Counted from the first letter of the stretch, positions 18,630 to 28,943 are shown. The stretch: 64,000 nucleotides of DNA from Cognatundibacterium oligocarboniphilum (GCF_013377855.1 NZ_JABXYJ010000005.1:241811-305810), one strand, 5' to 3'. Notes: generated by a model from the letters alone, not told the origin. Numbers and translations: made by a program.

Positions 18630-19747
18630 GATCGTTTTACCTGAATACCATCAACAACGGCGCCTGCGACGCTCATTGATGATGCCAGGTTGTTAGTTTG
18701 CTGGGTGAGTAAAAGTGCAGTTTCAGGATTTTCTGCCTGTAATGCAAAATTGATGTGCTGCCCGCGGAGTGTAATCGTTGCAGATACTGTTCCCAGTGTC
18801 GGCAGATTAAACTGAACGACGCTGCTCCATTGAGGGATGGACTGTTCTTGGTGCCCATATTGAGATGGATGTTGATTGTCTTTTTTTATAATCCAATCCA
18901 TGACTTGTCCGGGAAAAATTTCCCCGTGCCATTGAACAGACTGATTTTCCAATGTGTGCAGCTGTTGTTGTATCAGTTGCGTCAATTCTTTATTGCTGCT
19001 GATCGTATTGGTATTACTGGCTTGCTCTGCGGATAAAGTGCTGAGTTGGGACTGTGGCTCGAGTTGGAGATCATTCAGACTCCGTTTCCCATCAACCCAT
19101 TCATTGAGGTGGGATTCATAGAATAAACCGCTATGTGTGATCTGCTGCTGCAAAAGATGTGCTGTTTTACTGACTGACTTTAAATCATCCGGGGAATTTA
19201 ATACGGGTGTTTTTGCAATAATTCCATTTTGCTGTAGTAGTGGATTTTTTTGTTGATCAATCAGATTGATGAGTTTGCTGATGTCGCTGAGGGTGATCAC
19301 GCTGCTGCCTGCCACAAATTGAGCGGTAGGTAAGATGGATGGATGAGACTTGTCCGGCTGAATGTTTATTGGTGAGTCCAGCTTGTCTGGTATGGATGCA
19401 TTCTCCGCTGTATTTAGCGTTACAGGTATCGGCAGTCGGGGCGATGGGAAGGTTTGACTCTCCAGAGAAAACGTCAGCTGCGGCTGACTACTGAGAACCC
19501 GTAATTGAACCAGATCGCCTTCTTTGAGTCCGTCGGGAAGCGCTAGCTGAATATTAGCGCCATCAAGATTGACATTGAACGTCCCTGGGGACGCCTGAGA
19601 CAGAATTTTCCCGGTCAATTGTTGTCCTACCACGAGTTGCGCCAGTTTTGAGGCAACTTCCTGTTTAATAGGAGCTAGTCCCTGTATAGCGGCCGGTGCC
19701 TCGATATTGATACTGGGCCTGAGTGCATTATCGAGGCGGTAGGGCAT
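18626..19747 (-). CDS. Second FliK-like hook-length control protein
   Basis: A 373-residue protein with a low-complexity Gln/Ser/Thr/Leu-rich body. Its C-terminal Flg_hook-type domain (about residues 285-370) includes VVQFNLPTLGTVSATITL and INFALQAENPETALLL. It is distinct from the canonical fliK at 10290-11660. It is coupled by a 4-base overlap to the FlhB-like gene, so the pair could form a secondary ruler/switch module. Its exact role is unknown. Confidence 0.8.
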   Translation of the reverse strand: MPYRLDNALRPSINIEAPAAIQGLAPIKQEVASKLAQLVVGQQLTGKILSQASPGTFNVNLDGANIQLALPDGLKEGDLVQLRVLSSQPQLTFSLESQTFPSPRLPIPVTLNTAENASIPDKLDSPINIQPDKSHPSILPTAQFVAGSSVITLSDISKLINLIDQQKNPLLQQNGIIAKTPVLNSPDDLKSVSKTAHLLQQQITHSGLFYESHLNEWVDGKRSLNDLQLEPQSQLSTLSAEQASNTNTISSNKELTQLIQQQLHTLENQSVQWHGEIFPGQVMDWIIKKDNQHPSQYGHQEQSIPQWSSVVQFNLPTLGTVSATITLRGQHINFALQAENPETALLLTQQTNNLASSMSVAGAVVDGIQVKRS

Positions 19748-19752
19748 ATATC

Positions 19753-20088
19753 TCAGGCCGGACTGGCCCCGTAAGTACGATTCAACTTTTGTGTCACGCT
19801 TGAATTTTTCATCAACTCGGCGAGTTCTGCCATCCAGGGCTCTGTAATATCCCGGATTTCTCGGTCATCGGCCAATATTTTTTTAATCACGCTGATTTTA
19901 CGTTCTTTCAGCTCCGCAGTTAATGGCACAGGCTGTTCGCTATCACGAATTTTTTGAACGGTTGTCGTACAACTGGTTTCCAGTTGTGTTAACAATTCCC
20001 AGTCCCGCTCACGCGCTGCCTGCAACATCTGATCTGTAATGACGGCGACATTTTCATATAAGTGAATAATTTCCAAATTTTCCATCAT
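19753..20088 (-). CDS. fliT: Flagellar protein FliT (FliD chaperone)
   Basis: A small helical protein (111 residues) in the expected slot directly after fliS (3-base gap). It matches FliT-type export chaperones in size, helicity and motifs such as LLTQLETSCTTTVQKIRDSE and KKILADDREIRDI. FliT binds the cap protein FliD and, in enterics, FlhDC. Confidence 0.85.
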   Translation of the reverse strand: MMENLEIIHLYENVAVITDQMLQAARERDWELLTQLETSCTTTVQKIRDSEQPVPLTAELKERKISVIKKILADDREIRDITEPWMAELAELMKNSSVTQKLNRTYGASPA

Positions 20089-20091
20089 GGA

Positions 20092-20559
20092 TCATGCCTC
20101 AAATGCGTGAGTTGGTCGTGGTTGCAATTGGTCGTAACCTGTTTTTTGAGGTTCTTGTGCAATCACAGGTGGTGGGGCGATAGTTTCCCAAGCATCTTTT
20201 AAATCTGCCAACAGTTTTTGAACATCTGCCAGAGTATTTTCATCATTATTCAGGTTGGCCAATAAAAGTTGCCGACTCATATACTCATAAAGATTATCAA
20301 GATTGATGGCGATTTCACCACCGACCTGTTTGTTCAGACTGGCACGCAAGCCGTTTTCGATAATGGAAATGGCTTTTGAAATAGAACGTCCTTTGTTGGG
20401 GATATCACCATTTTCCATTTGTTGACGGGCATTTACAATTGCGACAATTGCACCCTCAAACAGCATCACGATCAGTTTATGCGGAGATGCTGCAAGGACG
20501 CCGGTTTCAACCCCAATTTTCTGATAAGCATTGACGCCGGATTGCGATGAGCCAAACAT
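20092..20559 (-). CDS. fliS: Flagellin chaperone FliS
   Basis: Binds the flagellin C-terminus before export. Conserved N-terminal AYQKIGVETGVLAASPHKLI and the MLFEGAI and KAISIIENGLRASLN segments are visible. The length of 155 residues includes a Pro/Gln-rich tail of about 25 residues beyond the usual core. It lies 20 bases after fliD. Confidence 0.95.
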   Translation of the reverse strand: MFGSSQSGVNAYQKIGVETGVLAASPHKLIVMLFEGAIVAIVNARQQMENGDIPNKGRSISKAISIIENGLRASLNKQVGGEIAINLDNLYEYMSRQLLLANLNNDENTLADVQKLLADLKDAWETIAPPPVIAQEPQKTGYDQLQPRPTHAFEA

Positions 20560-20579
20560 AACGATTCCTTTATTTTCTC

Positions 20580-22595
20580 TTATTTATTAGACAGACCATT
20601 GAGAACATTGATTTGTTGTGTGAGGAAACTTTGTGTACTGTTCAGGTTGGAAATCACTGTATCCAGTGCAGAGAATTGCCTTTGATATAAAGCTTGTTTT
20701 GTTGCTAAACGTTGATTGATCACCGTTGTTTGATTTTGTAAATCTTTGAGAGTGCTGTTGATGCCATTAGTCGCGTTGTTGATTGCGCCAGTTGTACTCA
20801 AAAAACCGGTGATTGCCGTGTTCAGTTTGTACGCATAGCCCTGGGAGAAATTGATGGTTCCCCTTGCACCTGCTGCACCACCATTTACCAGAATTTGCAG
20901 ACCTTCAACACTGGTGCCAGTTGCACCTGTCAGAATCTGACCACTGCCTGTGGCACCGACTCCGTTGATCGTTCCCGCGACATTCTTGCCATTCACCCCG
21001 CTGGTCACGGTTCCTGTAAAGTTGGACACCGTTGTACCGGTATTATTTGCAATGCTGACGCTTGAATTGCTACCATAACTCGCTGATTGCAAATTCAGAA
21101 AACCGCTCGCATCAATCGATGCAGTGACAGAAAGACCTAATCCGGAGAGTGTCGTGTTACCGTTGATGGATGACTGAATTAACGATGCCAACGCGGATGC
21201 TGTATAAGTGCCGGCCGTCAGGTTAACTGCGGCAGTAGTCCCATCCAGCGTAACGTTGATACTGGTTCCTGCTGCGATTGTTACCGGTGCAGCATTCAGA
21301 TTCTGATTCCCGGTTAGTAAGCCGTGGGTTGCAACCTGGCTAATGTTGACGGCATAGTTTCCGGCGGTTGTTTTGGTTGATGAGCCTACAAAACTGACTA
21401 AACTGTCGGTGGCCTTTCCTGCTGCTGCAAAAAGACCGGCAACATCTCCGAAATTAGTATTCAATGCGTTTTGCAGCTTAGTGGAATCAACGCTTAATGT
21501 ACCGTCTTTTTGGAAGGTGACGCCAACTTGCTCAAGATTGATCAACCCTCCGCCAAGACCGTTGACTGCGCCGGAGAGGGCATTGCGGATCTGGTTTTGT
21601 ATACCCTGGGTCGTTGAGTCACCTAATAACGGTCCACCAACTTTCGTTGTCGGATTGTATGCGGTCAGAGTTGACAATGTGGTGTTAAGGCTATTGTATG
21701 CTGTAACGAAGCCATTAATTCCGCTTTGTACGGCAGCAGTATTGGCTGCCAGTGTAATATTGGCAGTACCAATTTTAGATAAATTAACGGTAACGCCCTG
21801 AATTGCATTTGAAACCGTATTGCTGGTACTGGTCACTGCCAGACCATTCAAAGTTAAGTTGGCATTTTGCCCGATTTTGATTTCTTTTAGATTTTGTACA
21901 CCTGCCGGGTCATAGCCCAATAAATTTTGTAACGTGGCATCTCCTGTCACCGAGATTTTCATGCTGGAGGTCACGCCAGTTTTGGCAGAGTTCAGCACCA
22001 GATGATAAGGTGTCGCACTTCCATCGCCAACGATCGATGCCTGAACGCCAATATTTGCATTGTTGATAGCATCACGAATGCCTTGCAATGAATTATTAGA
22101 ACTATTAATGGTGACTGTACCTATGGCCTGAGTCGCATCCTGCTGGAACGTTGCTCCCGTATATGTGCCATTGGTTGCCGTGCCTGTAATCGTTCCGAAC
22201 TGAAAGCTCAAGGTGGTTGCAGCACCGGTGCCAATTGTATTGGTCGTAGTGGTCTGACCAGTGCTTGAAATGGTTTGTGCCTGTGCGATCTGAGTGACAT
22301 TCAGGCTGTATGCGCCTGCCGTTGCAATGCTGCTGCCAGTCGCTGTAGCGACGGTCGTATCAGACGAAGTTGCATTCAGTGTTTTGTAGGTCGAAAGACT
22401 GTTGAGTCCCGAAAGGGAGGTCTGTAATGCGCTCAACGCACCGGACAGGCTGCCAAATGCAGTCAGATTCGCCTGGTAACTGGCTTGTTTTTTTGCAATG
22501 TCCAGCAATGGCTGACTTTCAATTGCCATGAGCTTGCTGACAATACTATTCACATCCAAGCCAGAACCGATACCGGCTGATTGTATGGTAGCCAC
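20580..22595 (-). CDS. fliD: Flagellar filament cap protein FliD
   Basis: Capping protein (HAP2) that folds flagellin at the filament tip. The N-terminal coiled-coil part is SGLDVNSIVSKLMAIESQPL and the C-terminal one is TVINQRLATKQALYQRQFSA. Between them lies a long Thr/Ser/Gly-rich region with several flagellin-IN-like repeats. At 671 residues it is about 200 longer than the enteric protein, through these repeats. The start is GTG at 22595, with GGAG eight bases upstream. The nearby ATG at 22600 is followed at once by TAG. Confidence 0.95.
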   Translation of the reverse strand: MATIQSAGIGSGLDVNSIVSKLMAIESQPLLDIAKKQASYQANLTAFGSLSGALSALQTSLSGLNSLSTYKTLNATSSDTTVATATGSSIATAGAYSLNVTQIAQAQTISSTGQTTTTNTIGTGAATTLSFQFGTITGTATNGTYTGATFQQDATQAIGTVTINSSNNSLQGIRDAINNANIGVQASIVGDGSATPYHLVLNSAKTGVTSSMKISVTGDATLQNLLGYDPAGVQNLKEIKIGQNANLTLNGLAVTSTSNTVSNAIQGVTVNLSKIGTANITLAANTAAVQSGINGFVTAYNSLNTTLSTLTAYNPTTKVGGPLLGDSTTQGIQNQIRNALSGAVNGLGGGLINLEQVGVTFQKDGTLSVDSTKLQNALNTNFGDVAGLFAAAGKATDSLVSFVGSSTKTTAGNYAVNISQVATHGLLTGNQNLNAAPVTIAAGTSINVTLDGTTAAVNLTAGTYTASALASLIQSSINGNTTLSGLGLSVTASIDASGFLNLQSASYGSNSSVSIANNTGTTVSNFTGTVTSGVNGKNVAGTINGVGATGSGQILTGATGTSVEGLQILVNGGAAGARGTINFSQGYAYKLNTAITGFLSTTGAINNATNGINSTLKDLQNQTTVINQRLATKQALYQRQFSALDTVISNLNSTQSFLTQQINVLNGLSNK

Positions 22596-22643
22596 TACAT
22601 TCTCCTTTCATAACCGTTACTGTAGCAAACCAAAGTTGATTTT

Positions 22644-22670
22644 AATTCGGCTATCAGAAGGGTTTTTATA
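22644..22670 (-). promoter_or_regulatory. Possible sigma-28 promoter of fliD
   Basis: On the minus strand, TATA (22667-22670) and GCCGAATT (22644-22651) are spaced by 15 bases. They match the flagellar sigma consensus TAAA-N15-GCCGATAA in part (3/4 and 5/8). Position and spacing fit fliDST expression, but the match is modest. Confidence 0.4.
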
Positions 22671-22696
22671 GGCTATTTATAAAAAATCTGAACTGA

Positions 22697-23068
22697 TCAG
22701 ACTTGCTGTCTGATCAGTAATCCTTGTAATTTATCCAGAGATTTTGATATTTCAAGCGCTTCTTCACTCGGAATTTGCCGTAACACCTGATTGGTTTGCT
22801 GATCAATCACTTTTACAACTACGCGCTTGCTATCTTTGTCGACGCTGAATTGTAAATTTTGCGATAAAGACTGAATCACTTTATTGATATCCGCCACAGC
22901 CTTATCGACGGCATTTGTATCTGTTGTTTTGCTGGCAGAAGTAACTGGCGTGATTAGTCCACTGCTTTGGGGTGTTGTCAGATTTTCAGAGGGGACAGTA
23001 TCAGTGTGACTGATTCTGTCTGAGAATGGCTGCGCAGAAGGTGCGCTTCCAATTTGTCGGATATCCAT
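22697..23068 (-). CDS. flaG: Flagellar protein FlaG
   Basis: Small (123-residue) FlaG-family protein implicated in filament length. The Ser/Thr-rich N-terminus is disordered-looking. The conserved C-terminal part reads LQFSVDKDSKRVVVKVIDQQ then TNQVLRQIPSEEALEISKSL. It sits between the flagellin and cap genes, its usual position. Confidence 0.93.
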   Translation of the reverse strand: MDIRQIGSAPSAQPFSDRISHTDTVPSENLTTPQSSGLITPVTSASKTTDTNAVDKAVADINKVIQSLSQNLQFSVDKDSKRVVVKVIDQQTNQVLRQIPSEEALEISKSLDKLQGLLIRQQV

Positions 23069-23091
23069 GATCTATACCCTTGAATGAATAG

Positions 23092-23114
23092 CCCCCGGTC
23101 AACATGACCGGGGG
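23092..23114. terminator. Strong hairpin between flagellin and flaG
   Basis: Perfect 10-bp stem CCCCCGGTCA / TGACCGGGGG with a 3-base loop. Both flanking genes are on the minus strand, yet the T-run (23116-23120) follows the hairpin on the plus strand. On the minus strand the hairpin is followed by CTATTC. It probably still stabilises the flagellin mRNA 3' end or attenuates read-through into flaG. Confidence 0.65.
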
Positions 23115-23146
23115 ATTTTTACATCATTGGGTTAAATGCCCAGTGA

Positions 23147-24598
23147 TTAACGCAACAGCGCCAGAACGCCGTTTGGTGCCGAGTTAGCCTGCGCCAGAAT
23201 TGCTGTACCAGCCTGTTGCAAGACCTGTGAACGGGTCATGTTTGCTGTTTCTGCCGCGAAGTCTGCATCCTGAATACGGCTGCGGGAAGCAGTCAGGTTT
23301 TCAGAGGTAGTTTGCAGGCTGACGACTGCAGAAGAGAAACGGTTCTGATACGCACCCAGAGATGCACGTGATGTGGAGATCTGCTGGATCGCCGCATCAA
23401 TCGTTGAAAGCGCCGCCTGGGCACCTGCCGCCGTACTCAGGTTCAGGGAGGATACCCCTGCGCCGACAGTTGCTGTTGCTGAAGTATAGCCTGCTGCTGC
23501 ACCAATGATGGCCGCTGTTGCCTGAGTACCACCGAGGGTGATGCCATTGGTACTGGTCGAACTCAGACTGATCGAACCGAATGTTGTCGCTGCTGTAATA
23601 CCTGTTGTTGATGAGGCGGCGCCGCTTGCTGCGCCCAGAGTGATATTGCGACCGTCAGCTGCTGTCAGGGAGTAAGTGCCTGTGGAGGCATTCGCTGTGG
23701 CTGTCACGCCAGTCTGACTACTGACGGCGTTGATTGCTGCAGACAGTTCCGTCGCAGCAACCGCGGAGTTGCCGGTTACTGTTGTTGTGATGGAAACGCC
23801 ATTCAGCGTGAATGTGGTAGAACCTGCAGTCGAACCTGCAGTATTAGTCAGCGTGGAGGCATTGACGCTGGCTGTCACGCCAGTAGAGCCACTAATTGCA
23901 TTGATCGCAGCAGCTTTGGCGATCGCGCTACCGTCCGCACTGGTGTTGGATACGCCATCGAGACCAGCAGATGCGCCGACGCTGAAGCCATTGATGGTCA
24001 GGCCACCGGCTGTCAGTGCTGCACCACTGGTAATCGTTGCGCCATTAATGGTGGTGGAATAGCTTGAGCTGGAACCAACACCCAGAGAACTCGCTTTGGC
24101 GCTGGCAATGCTGCTGATGGAAATGCTGTCGTTGGAGGTGCTGTTTGCGCCAACCTGGAATGCCTGGGCAGTAAAGGAACCATCCAGCAGATTCACGCCG
24201 TTAAAGTTAGTGGAGCTGGCGACACGGTTAATTTCAGAAACCAGCTGATTGGCTTCGTTGTTCAGCGCGGCACGATCAGAGGCGCTGTTACTGGCGTTGG
24301 CGGATTGCACGGCCAGGGTGCGGATACGTTGCAAGTTGGTAGTGACCTGAGACAATGCACCTTCAGCTGTCTGCGCCAGCGAGATACCGTCGTTGGCATT
24401 ACGGACTGCCTGATCCAGACCACCGATCTGCGAAGTCATACGTTGAGAAATTGCCAGACCTGCGGAATCGTCTTTTGCACTGTTGATACGCAGACCGGAG
24501 GACAAGCGCTGCATCGAAGTCTGCAAAGAAGCCTGAGACATGTTCAGATTGCGCTGAGCATTCAGGGATGAAATATTGGTATTAATATATGAAGCCAT
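23147..24598 (-). CDS. fliC: Flagellin
   Basis: Filament subunit. The conserved N-terminal D0/D1 domain (residues 1-140: [40 protein letters not shown]) and the C-terminal D1/D0 domain (about 400-483, ending [14 protein letters not shown]) are intact. The central region (about 145-395) is Ser/Thr/Ala/Gly-rich. It holds two related flagellin-IN-like units (about 200-249 and 263-306), each ending in GVTA-x-x-NAST. It has no Cys or Trp that I noticed. AAGGAG precedes the ATG by 8 bases and a sigma-28 promoter lies about 170 bases upstream. The Ser/Thr-rich surface is a plausible target of the adjacent glycosyltransferase. Confidence 0.96.
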   Translation of the reverse strand: MASYINTNISSLNAQRNLNMSQASLQTSMQRLSSGLRINSAKDDSAGLAISQRMTSQIGGLDQAVRNANDGISLAQTAEGALSQVTTNLQRIRTLAVQSANASNSASDRAALNNEANQLVSEINRVASSTNFNGVNLLDGSFTAQAFQVGANSTSNDSISISSIASAKASSLGVGSSSSYSTTINGATITSGAALTAGGLTINGFSVGASAGLDGVSNTSADGSAIAKAAAINAISGSTGVTASVNASTLTNTAGSTAGSTTFTLNGVSITTTVTGNSAVAATELSAAINAVSSQTGVTATANASTGTYSLTAADGRNITLGAASGAASSTTGITAATTFGSISLSSTSTNGITLGGTQATAAIIGAAAGYTSATATVGAGVSSLNLSTAAGAQAALSTIDAAIQQISTSRASLGAYQNRFSSAVVSLQTTSENLTASRSRIQDADFAAETANMTRSQVLQQAGTAILAQANSAPNGVLALLR

Positions 24599-24770
24599 GT
24601 TAATTCTCCTTCAGAGTTATTCAATTCGGCGTTTGAGCCTCAAACTTTGGTCTGTCTTGATGACTGTTGCACCGCCGTTGTTTTGGGTAACGGACGTCTC
24701 GGAAAAACTTTTAGGAAATTGCCGCAAATAAATATTAAATATTTTCCTCAAGTTTTGAATGCTATTCCGC

Positions 24771-24797
24771 TCATCGGCGTGTTTTTTAAAAACTTGA
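24771..24797 (-). promoter_or_regulatory. Sigma-28 (FliA) promoter of flagellin
   Basis: On the minus strand TCAA (24794-24797), 15 bases, then GCCGATGA (24771-24778). This matches the flagellar sigma consensus TAAA-N15-GCCGATAA at 3/4 and 7/8 positions. Transcription would start near 24765, giving a flagellin leader of about 165 bases. The same 297-base gap must also hold the promoter of the divergent glycosyltransferase gene, which I could not identify. Confidence 0.8.
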
Positions 24798-24895
24798 GGG
24801 GTGATTTAGGGCATTTTTATGGCTTTTTTTAATGCTTGACTTTACTTATTGCCTATTAGAATGAGGCTGAGTGAATATTTTTTTGCAAGGGATGC

Positions 24896-27106
24896 ATGAT
24901 GGCAAAGATGAATGCAGGGCAAATCAAGGGTGTGAAAGATGTTCTGGCGCTGCTGAATGCCGGAAATCTGGATGCTGCAAAGTCTTTGGGGGAGCGCTTG
25001 TTGCATTCACAAAATAAGCCCGATTTATTTTTTGTCATGCAAAAAATAGCTCTCTTGCAAGGAAATGCGCAGGATGCCATTGATTATGGTCAGAGAATGT
25101 TAAAGCTTGCACCATATCAGAATGAATTCAAAACGGCCTATCATGAAACGATCAATTATTTGCATCAGCAGCGCCAATTCCAGGTGATGTCAGAAGCCGC
25201 TTCCTGGTTGACGCAAAGTCGTTCGGCGGATGGGCAAGCGTGGAATCTGCTGGGGATTAGCTATATTGAGTTGGGCAGGTTTGACGAGGCGCGGCAGGCA
25301 CTGGAGCGGGCATTGGCAATGATGCCTAATAATAAGCATGTGATGTCTAATCTTGGTAATGTCCTGATTTCCATGTCCTGCTATGGTGCGGCAATTGATT
25401 ATCTTGAGCGGGCGCTGAAGATTCAGCCTGATCTGGTGCCGGCATGTAATAACCTTGGGAATGCTTACCGATATGTAGGGCGTGCGTCGGATGCCATTAA
25501 AATTTATGAACATGCCTTAAAAATCGCACCTGATTATGCAGAATTAATTGCCAATCTGGGCGTGGCTTATTCGCAGGTGCAACGATATCGGGATGCGATT
25601 GACTGTTATGACCGTGCATTGAATTTAAACCCGCAATTGCTGCCGGTTTATGCAAACCGGGCAGAGGCGTTTCGTTTGTTGGGACAGTTACAGGATGCAA
25701 TTGCCGCATGTGAAAATACATTGAATCAGCATCCCGATATTCAGGAGGTCTGGCTGGTATATGGTAACGCCCTGAGAGATGCCAGTCGTATCGATGAAGC
25801 CATTCAGGCATACATCCGTGCTTTGTCTTACCAGAATCTGAGAAATACGTCGTTTAATTCAGCTGTTTACACAAGTCTGTTGTTTTGTCTGAATTACCAG
25901 CCTGATCTGAGTGCAGAGCTGATTTATAGCGTGTATCAGGACTACAACGTCAAAAATGGACTGCCTTACAAGGATCATTGGCGTCCTTTTTTGAACGATC
26001 CATCTTTGACCAGAAAACTGAAAGTCGGTTACGTCAGCCAGTCTTTTTATAATCATGTGTGTAAGCATTTTCTATTGCCACTCATAGAAAGTCACAATCA
26101 TGACAATGTAGAAATTTATGCCTATTCGAATTCAGTCAGGGAGGATGAGTACACTGGCTTGTACCGAAACGCGGTGGATCACTGGGTTGTCACAAATGCC
26201 ATGAGTGATGATGAGATGGCTGAGCGGATACGGGCTGATGGTATCGATGTTTTGATCGATGTTGCCGGGCATACGAGTGACAACCGGTTGCCCGTTATGG
26301 CTCGTAAGCCTGCGCCGGTTTCTCTGCATTGGCTTGATTTCGGGTACACCACAGGCTTGACTGCCATTGACTACTATCTGACTGACCATGCTGGAATAAC
26401 GGAGGATTGTGCACATTTATTTTCCGAAAAGCTGTGGCCTTTAGATGGGCCATTTTTTGTATATCGCCCTTTTGGGGTCCATTCTATGGGGGATGCTGGT
26501 CAGTTGCCGGCTGAGCGTAACGGGTATGTGACCTTTGGGTGCTTATCCCGGTCGATCCGGATTAACCATAAGGTGATCCGGATTTGGGCTGCAATTCTGG
26601 ATGCGATGCCAACTGCCAGACTGATTATTGACAGCGGTGACTTTAAAGATCCTCAGATCTGCGAGGAAATGGCGGCTCGCTTTGCAGCATATGGGATTCA
26701 GAGGGAGAGGCTTGATATTGGTTTTCATACTCCGCCATGGGATGTGCTGCGTAATATTGACATCAGTCTGGACTGTTTTCCACATAACTCAGGCATGACG
26801 CTGATTGAGTCTCTCTACATGGGCGTTCCTTTTATTACGTTAGCAGGAAGACCTTCTGTCGGCAGACTGGGGGCATCCATTCTGACTGGTGCTGGCCATC
26901 CGGAATGGATCGCTGACAGTGAGGAAGAATACGCGCAGAAATGCGTTATTCTGGCGCATGACCTGCCCGGCTTGAAACATATCCGCCAAAACCTCAGGCA
27001 GGAACTGGAGCAATCTCAGGTGATGAATGAACCTGCTTTCGCACGTTCGGTCGAGGCTGCCTATCGCCAGATGTGGGAAATCTATTGCAAAGGACAGCAG
27101 GCATGA
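24896..27106 (+). CDS. TPR-containing O-linked glycosyltransferase, GT41 (SPINDLY/OGT-like)
   Basis: Probable protein O-glycosyltransferase acting in the cytoplasm. About eight tetratricopeptide repeats (residues 40-320) form a superhelix that would bind the protein target. The C-terminal GT41 catalytic region (about 375-730) shows [55 protein letters not shown] and [20 protein letters not shown], all hallmark blocks. Length 736 residues. AAGG precedes the ATG. It diverges from flagellin and is translationally coupled (4-base ATGA overlap) to the CDP-glucose gene. This links the transferase and the sugar supply, and flagellin is the obvious acceptor (inference). Confidence 0.9.
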   Translation: MMAKMNAGQIKGVKDVLALLNAGNLDAAKSLGERLLHSQNKPDLFFVMQKIALLQGNAQDAIDYGQRMLKLAPYQNEFKTAYHETINYLHQQRQFQVMSEAASWLTQSRSADGQAWNLLGISYIELGRFDEARQALERALAMMPNNKHVMSNLGNVLISMSCYGAAIDYLERALKIQPDLVPACNNLGNAYRYVGRASDAIKIYEHALKIAPDYAELIANLGVAYSQVQRYRDAIDCYDRALNLNPQLLPVYANRAEAFRLLGQLQDAIAACENTLNQHPDIQEVWLVYGNALRDASRIDEAIQAYIRALSYQNLRNTSFNSAVYTSLLFCLNYQPDLSAELIYSVYQDYNVKNGLPYKDHWRPFLNDPSLTRKLKVGYVSQSFYNHVCKHFLLPLIESHNHDNVEIYAYSNSVREDEYTGLYRNAVDHWVVTNAMSDDEMAERIRADGIDVLIDVAGHTSDNRLPVMARKPAPVSLHWLDFGYTTGLTAIDYYLTDHAGITEDCAHLFSEKLWPLDGPFFVYRPFGVHSMGDAGQLPAERNGYVTFGCLSRSIRINHKVIRIWAAILDAMPTARLIIDSGDFKDPQICEEMAARFAAYGIQRERLDIGFHTPPWDVLRNIDISLDCFPHNSGMTLIESLYMGVPFITLAGRPSVGRLGASILTGAGHPEWIADSEEEYAQKCVILAHDLPGLKHIRQNLRQELEQSQVMNEPAFARSVEAAYRQMWEIYCKGQQA

Positions 27107-27873
27107 AGGCAGTGATTCTGGCTGGCGGTCTGGGAACGCGCATTTCTGAAGAAACCCATTTGCGCCCCAAACCAATGATAGAAATCGGCGGGCACCCGAT
27201 TCTGTGGCACATCATGAAGTCTTATTCTGCACATGGCGTGAATGAATTTGTGATCTGCTGCGGTTATAAGGGCTATATGATCAAGGAGTATTTCGCCAAC
27301 TATTTTCTGCACATGTCGGATGTGACGTTCGATATGCAGCATAACCGCATGGAAGTGCATGAGCGCCACGCAGAGCCGTGGAAGGTCACACTGGTCGATA
27401 CCGGCGAGGACACCATGACGGGCGGTCGCCTGAAGCGCGTATCCCGCTATATTGAAAATGACGACGCCTTTTGTTTCACCTATGGCGATGGTGTGTCTGA
27501 TGTGGATATCGCCGCCTCTATTGCCTTTCATCGTCAGCATGGCAAGGACGCTACGGTGACTGCCGTCTTGCCGCCAGGCCGCTATGGTGCGCTCGAACGT
27601 GACGGAAACCAGGTTGCCGGATTTATTGAGAAACCGCGCGGTGACGGCGGCTGGATTAATGGCGGCTATTTTGTTTTGTCACCGAAAGTACTGAACCGCA
27701 TTGAAAATGACAGCATCAGCTGGGAGGCTGAACCACTCAATGCTCTTGCCGGACAAGGGCAGCTGATGGCGTATGAACACAGCGGATTCTGGCAGCCGAT
27801 GGATACTCTGCGTGAAAAAAATCTGCTGGAAGATTTATGGCAGAGCGGAAAAGCACCATGGAAAAAATGGTGA
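27103..27873 (+). CDS. rfbF: Glucose-1-phosphate cytidylyltransferase
   Basis: Makes CDP-glucose from CTP and glucose-1-phosphate, the entry step to CDP-deoxysugars. The nucleotidyltransferase signature [18 protein letters not shown] is at the start, with [22 protein letters not shown] and [19 protein letters not shown] choose ATG 27103 (256 residues), which overlaps the preceding stop by 4 bases. The frame is open upstream to 27073, but those ten residues lie within the previous gene. Confidence 0.95.
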   Translation: MKAVILAGGLGTRISEETHLRPKPMIEIGGHPILWHIMKSYSAHGVNEFVICCGYKGYMIKEYFANYFLHMSDVTFDMQHNRMEVHERHAEPWKVTLVDTGEDTMTGGRLKRVSRYIENDDAFCFTYGDGVSDVDIAASIAFHRQHGKDATVTAVLPPGRYGALERDGNQVAGFIEKPRGDGGWINGGYFVLSPKVLNRIENDSISWEAEPLNALAGQGQLMAYEHSGFWQPMDTLREKNLLEDLWQSGKAPWKKW

Positions 27874-28934
27874 GGTCTGTACCGCGTCGACCAGACCCGG
27901 CTCACTGGCGGGGACGGCGGGTGCTGCTGACCGGACATACCGGCTTCAAAGGTGCATGGCTTGCCTATTGGTTGCAAAAAATGGGGACACACGTCTCCGG
28001 AATTGCGTTGCCGCCAGAGGGGCAACCTAATTTGTCGGAAGCTTTGGGGCTGGCGACGCAGATTGACAGCCGGTATCTGGATATCCGGAATGCCGGACTA
28101 TTGAAACAGGAGTTGCAGCGGATTCAGCCGGAAGTGGTATTTCATCTGGCGGCACAGGCCTTGGTGCGTCCGGGATATGCGCATCCGCTGGAGACTTTTG
28201 CGACGAATGTGATGGGTACCGCGAATTTACTGGAAGCGATGCGCGGTGTGGCGTCGATACGTGCGGCTGTGCTGATTACCACTGATAAAGTGTATAAAAA
28301 TCTGGAGCACATGGCACCTTACCCGGAAACGGCAGAACTGGGGGGCTATGATCCTTACAGCGCCAGCAAAGCTGCTTCTGAAATGGTGATTGCGAGTTAC
28401 CGCGACGCATTTTTACGCGAACAGGGCATTGCGCTGGCGGTTGCGCGTGCCGGAAACGTGATTGGCGGTGGGGACTGGTCATGCGACCGGCTGTTGCCGG
28501 ATGCGGTGCGTGCCTGGCAGCAGGATAGATTGCTGCATATCCGCCGGCCGGATGCGGTGCGTCCGTGGCAGCATGTGTTGGAGCCGCTGTCGGCGTATTT
28601 GTGCCTGGCGGAATTGCTTCCGCAAAACCCTGGTTATGCCTGCGCCTGGAATTTTGGACCGGATGGTGCTGCCACTGTGCGCGAGGTGATTCAGTTCGCC
28701 ACACAGGCGTATGGCCGTGGGCGTACCGAATTTGCCACCCGGGAAGAAGGACCACATGAATCAGGCCTGCTGGCGCTGGATGTTCGTAAGGCCAGGGAAG
28801 AATTGCAGATTTACGAACGCTGGAGTTTGCAGGAATCGATAGCCCGGAGCATGCGCTGGTATCGTGATTTTGAGCAGGGTATCCCCGCTGCCGTACTATG
28901 TGCACGTGATCTGGAAGCCTATGAGGCAAATTGA
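27858..28934 (+). CDS. rfbG: CDP-glucose 4,6-dehydratase
   Basis: NAD-dependent SDR enzyme that converts CDP-glucose to CDP-4-keto-6-deoxyglucose. The Rossmann motif is [18 protein letters not shown], the catalytic YxxxK lies in [14 protein letters not shown], and [10 protein letters not shown] is present. The start is uncertain: ATG codons at 27837, 27858 and 27867 all overlap rfbF. I take 27858 (358 residues) because homologues begin just before the WRGRRV segment. It ends before a hairpin at 28944. No RfbH-type 3-dehydrase follows, so a 3,6-dideoxysugar is not indicated. Confidence 0.93.
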   Translation: MEKMVRSVPRRPDPAHWRGRRVLLTGHTGFKGAWLAYWLQKMGTHVSGIALPPEGQPNLSEALGLATQIDSRYLDIRNAGLLKQELQRIQPEVVFHLAAQALVRPGYAHPLETFATNVMGTANLLEAMRGVASIRAAVLITTDKVYKNLEHMAPYPETAELGGYDPYSASKAASEMVIASYRDAFLREQGIALAVARAGNVIGGGDWSCDRLLPDAVRAWQQDRLLHIRRPDAVRPWQHVLEPLSAYLCLAELLPQNPGYACAWNFGPDGAATVREVIQFATQAYGRGRTEFATREEGPHESGLLALDVRKAREELQIYERWSLQESIARSMRWYRDFEQGIPAAVLCARDLEAYEAN

Positions 28935-28943
28935 TGCCAAAGA

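Noticed and set aside
20580-24598. CRISPR-like repetition in the fliD-fliC region
   Set aside because: The repeats are codon-level Thr/Ser/Gly repeats of protein domains, without uniform spacers.
27103-28934. A 3,6-dideoxyhexose (abequose/paratose-type) pathway
   Set aside because: No RfbH-like PLP/Fe-S 3-dehydrase is present; the C-methyltransferase points to a branched sugar instead.
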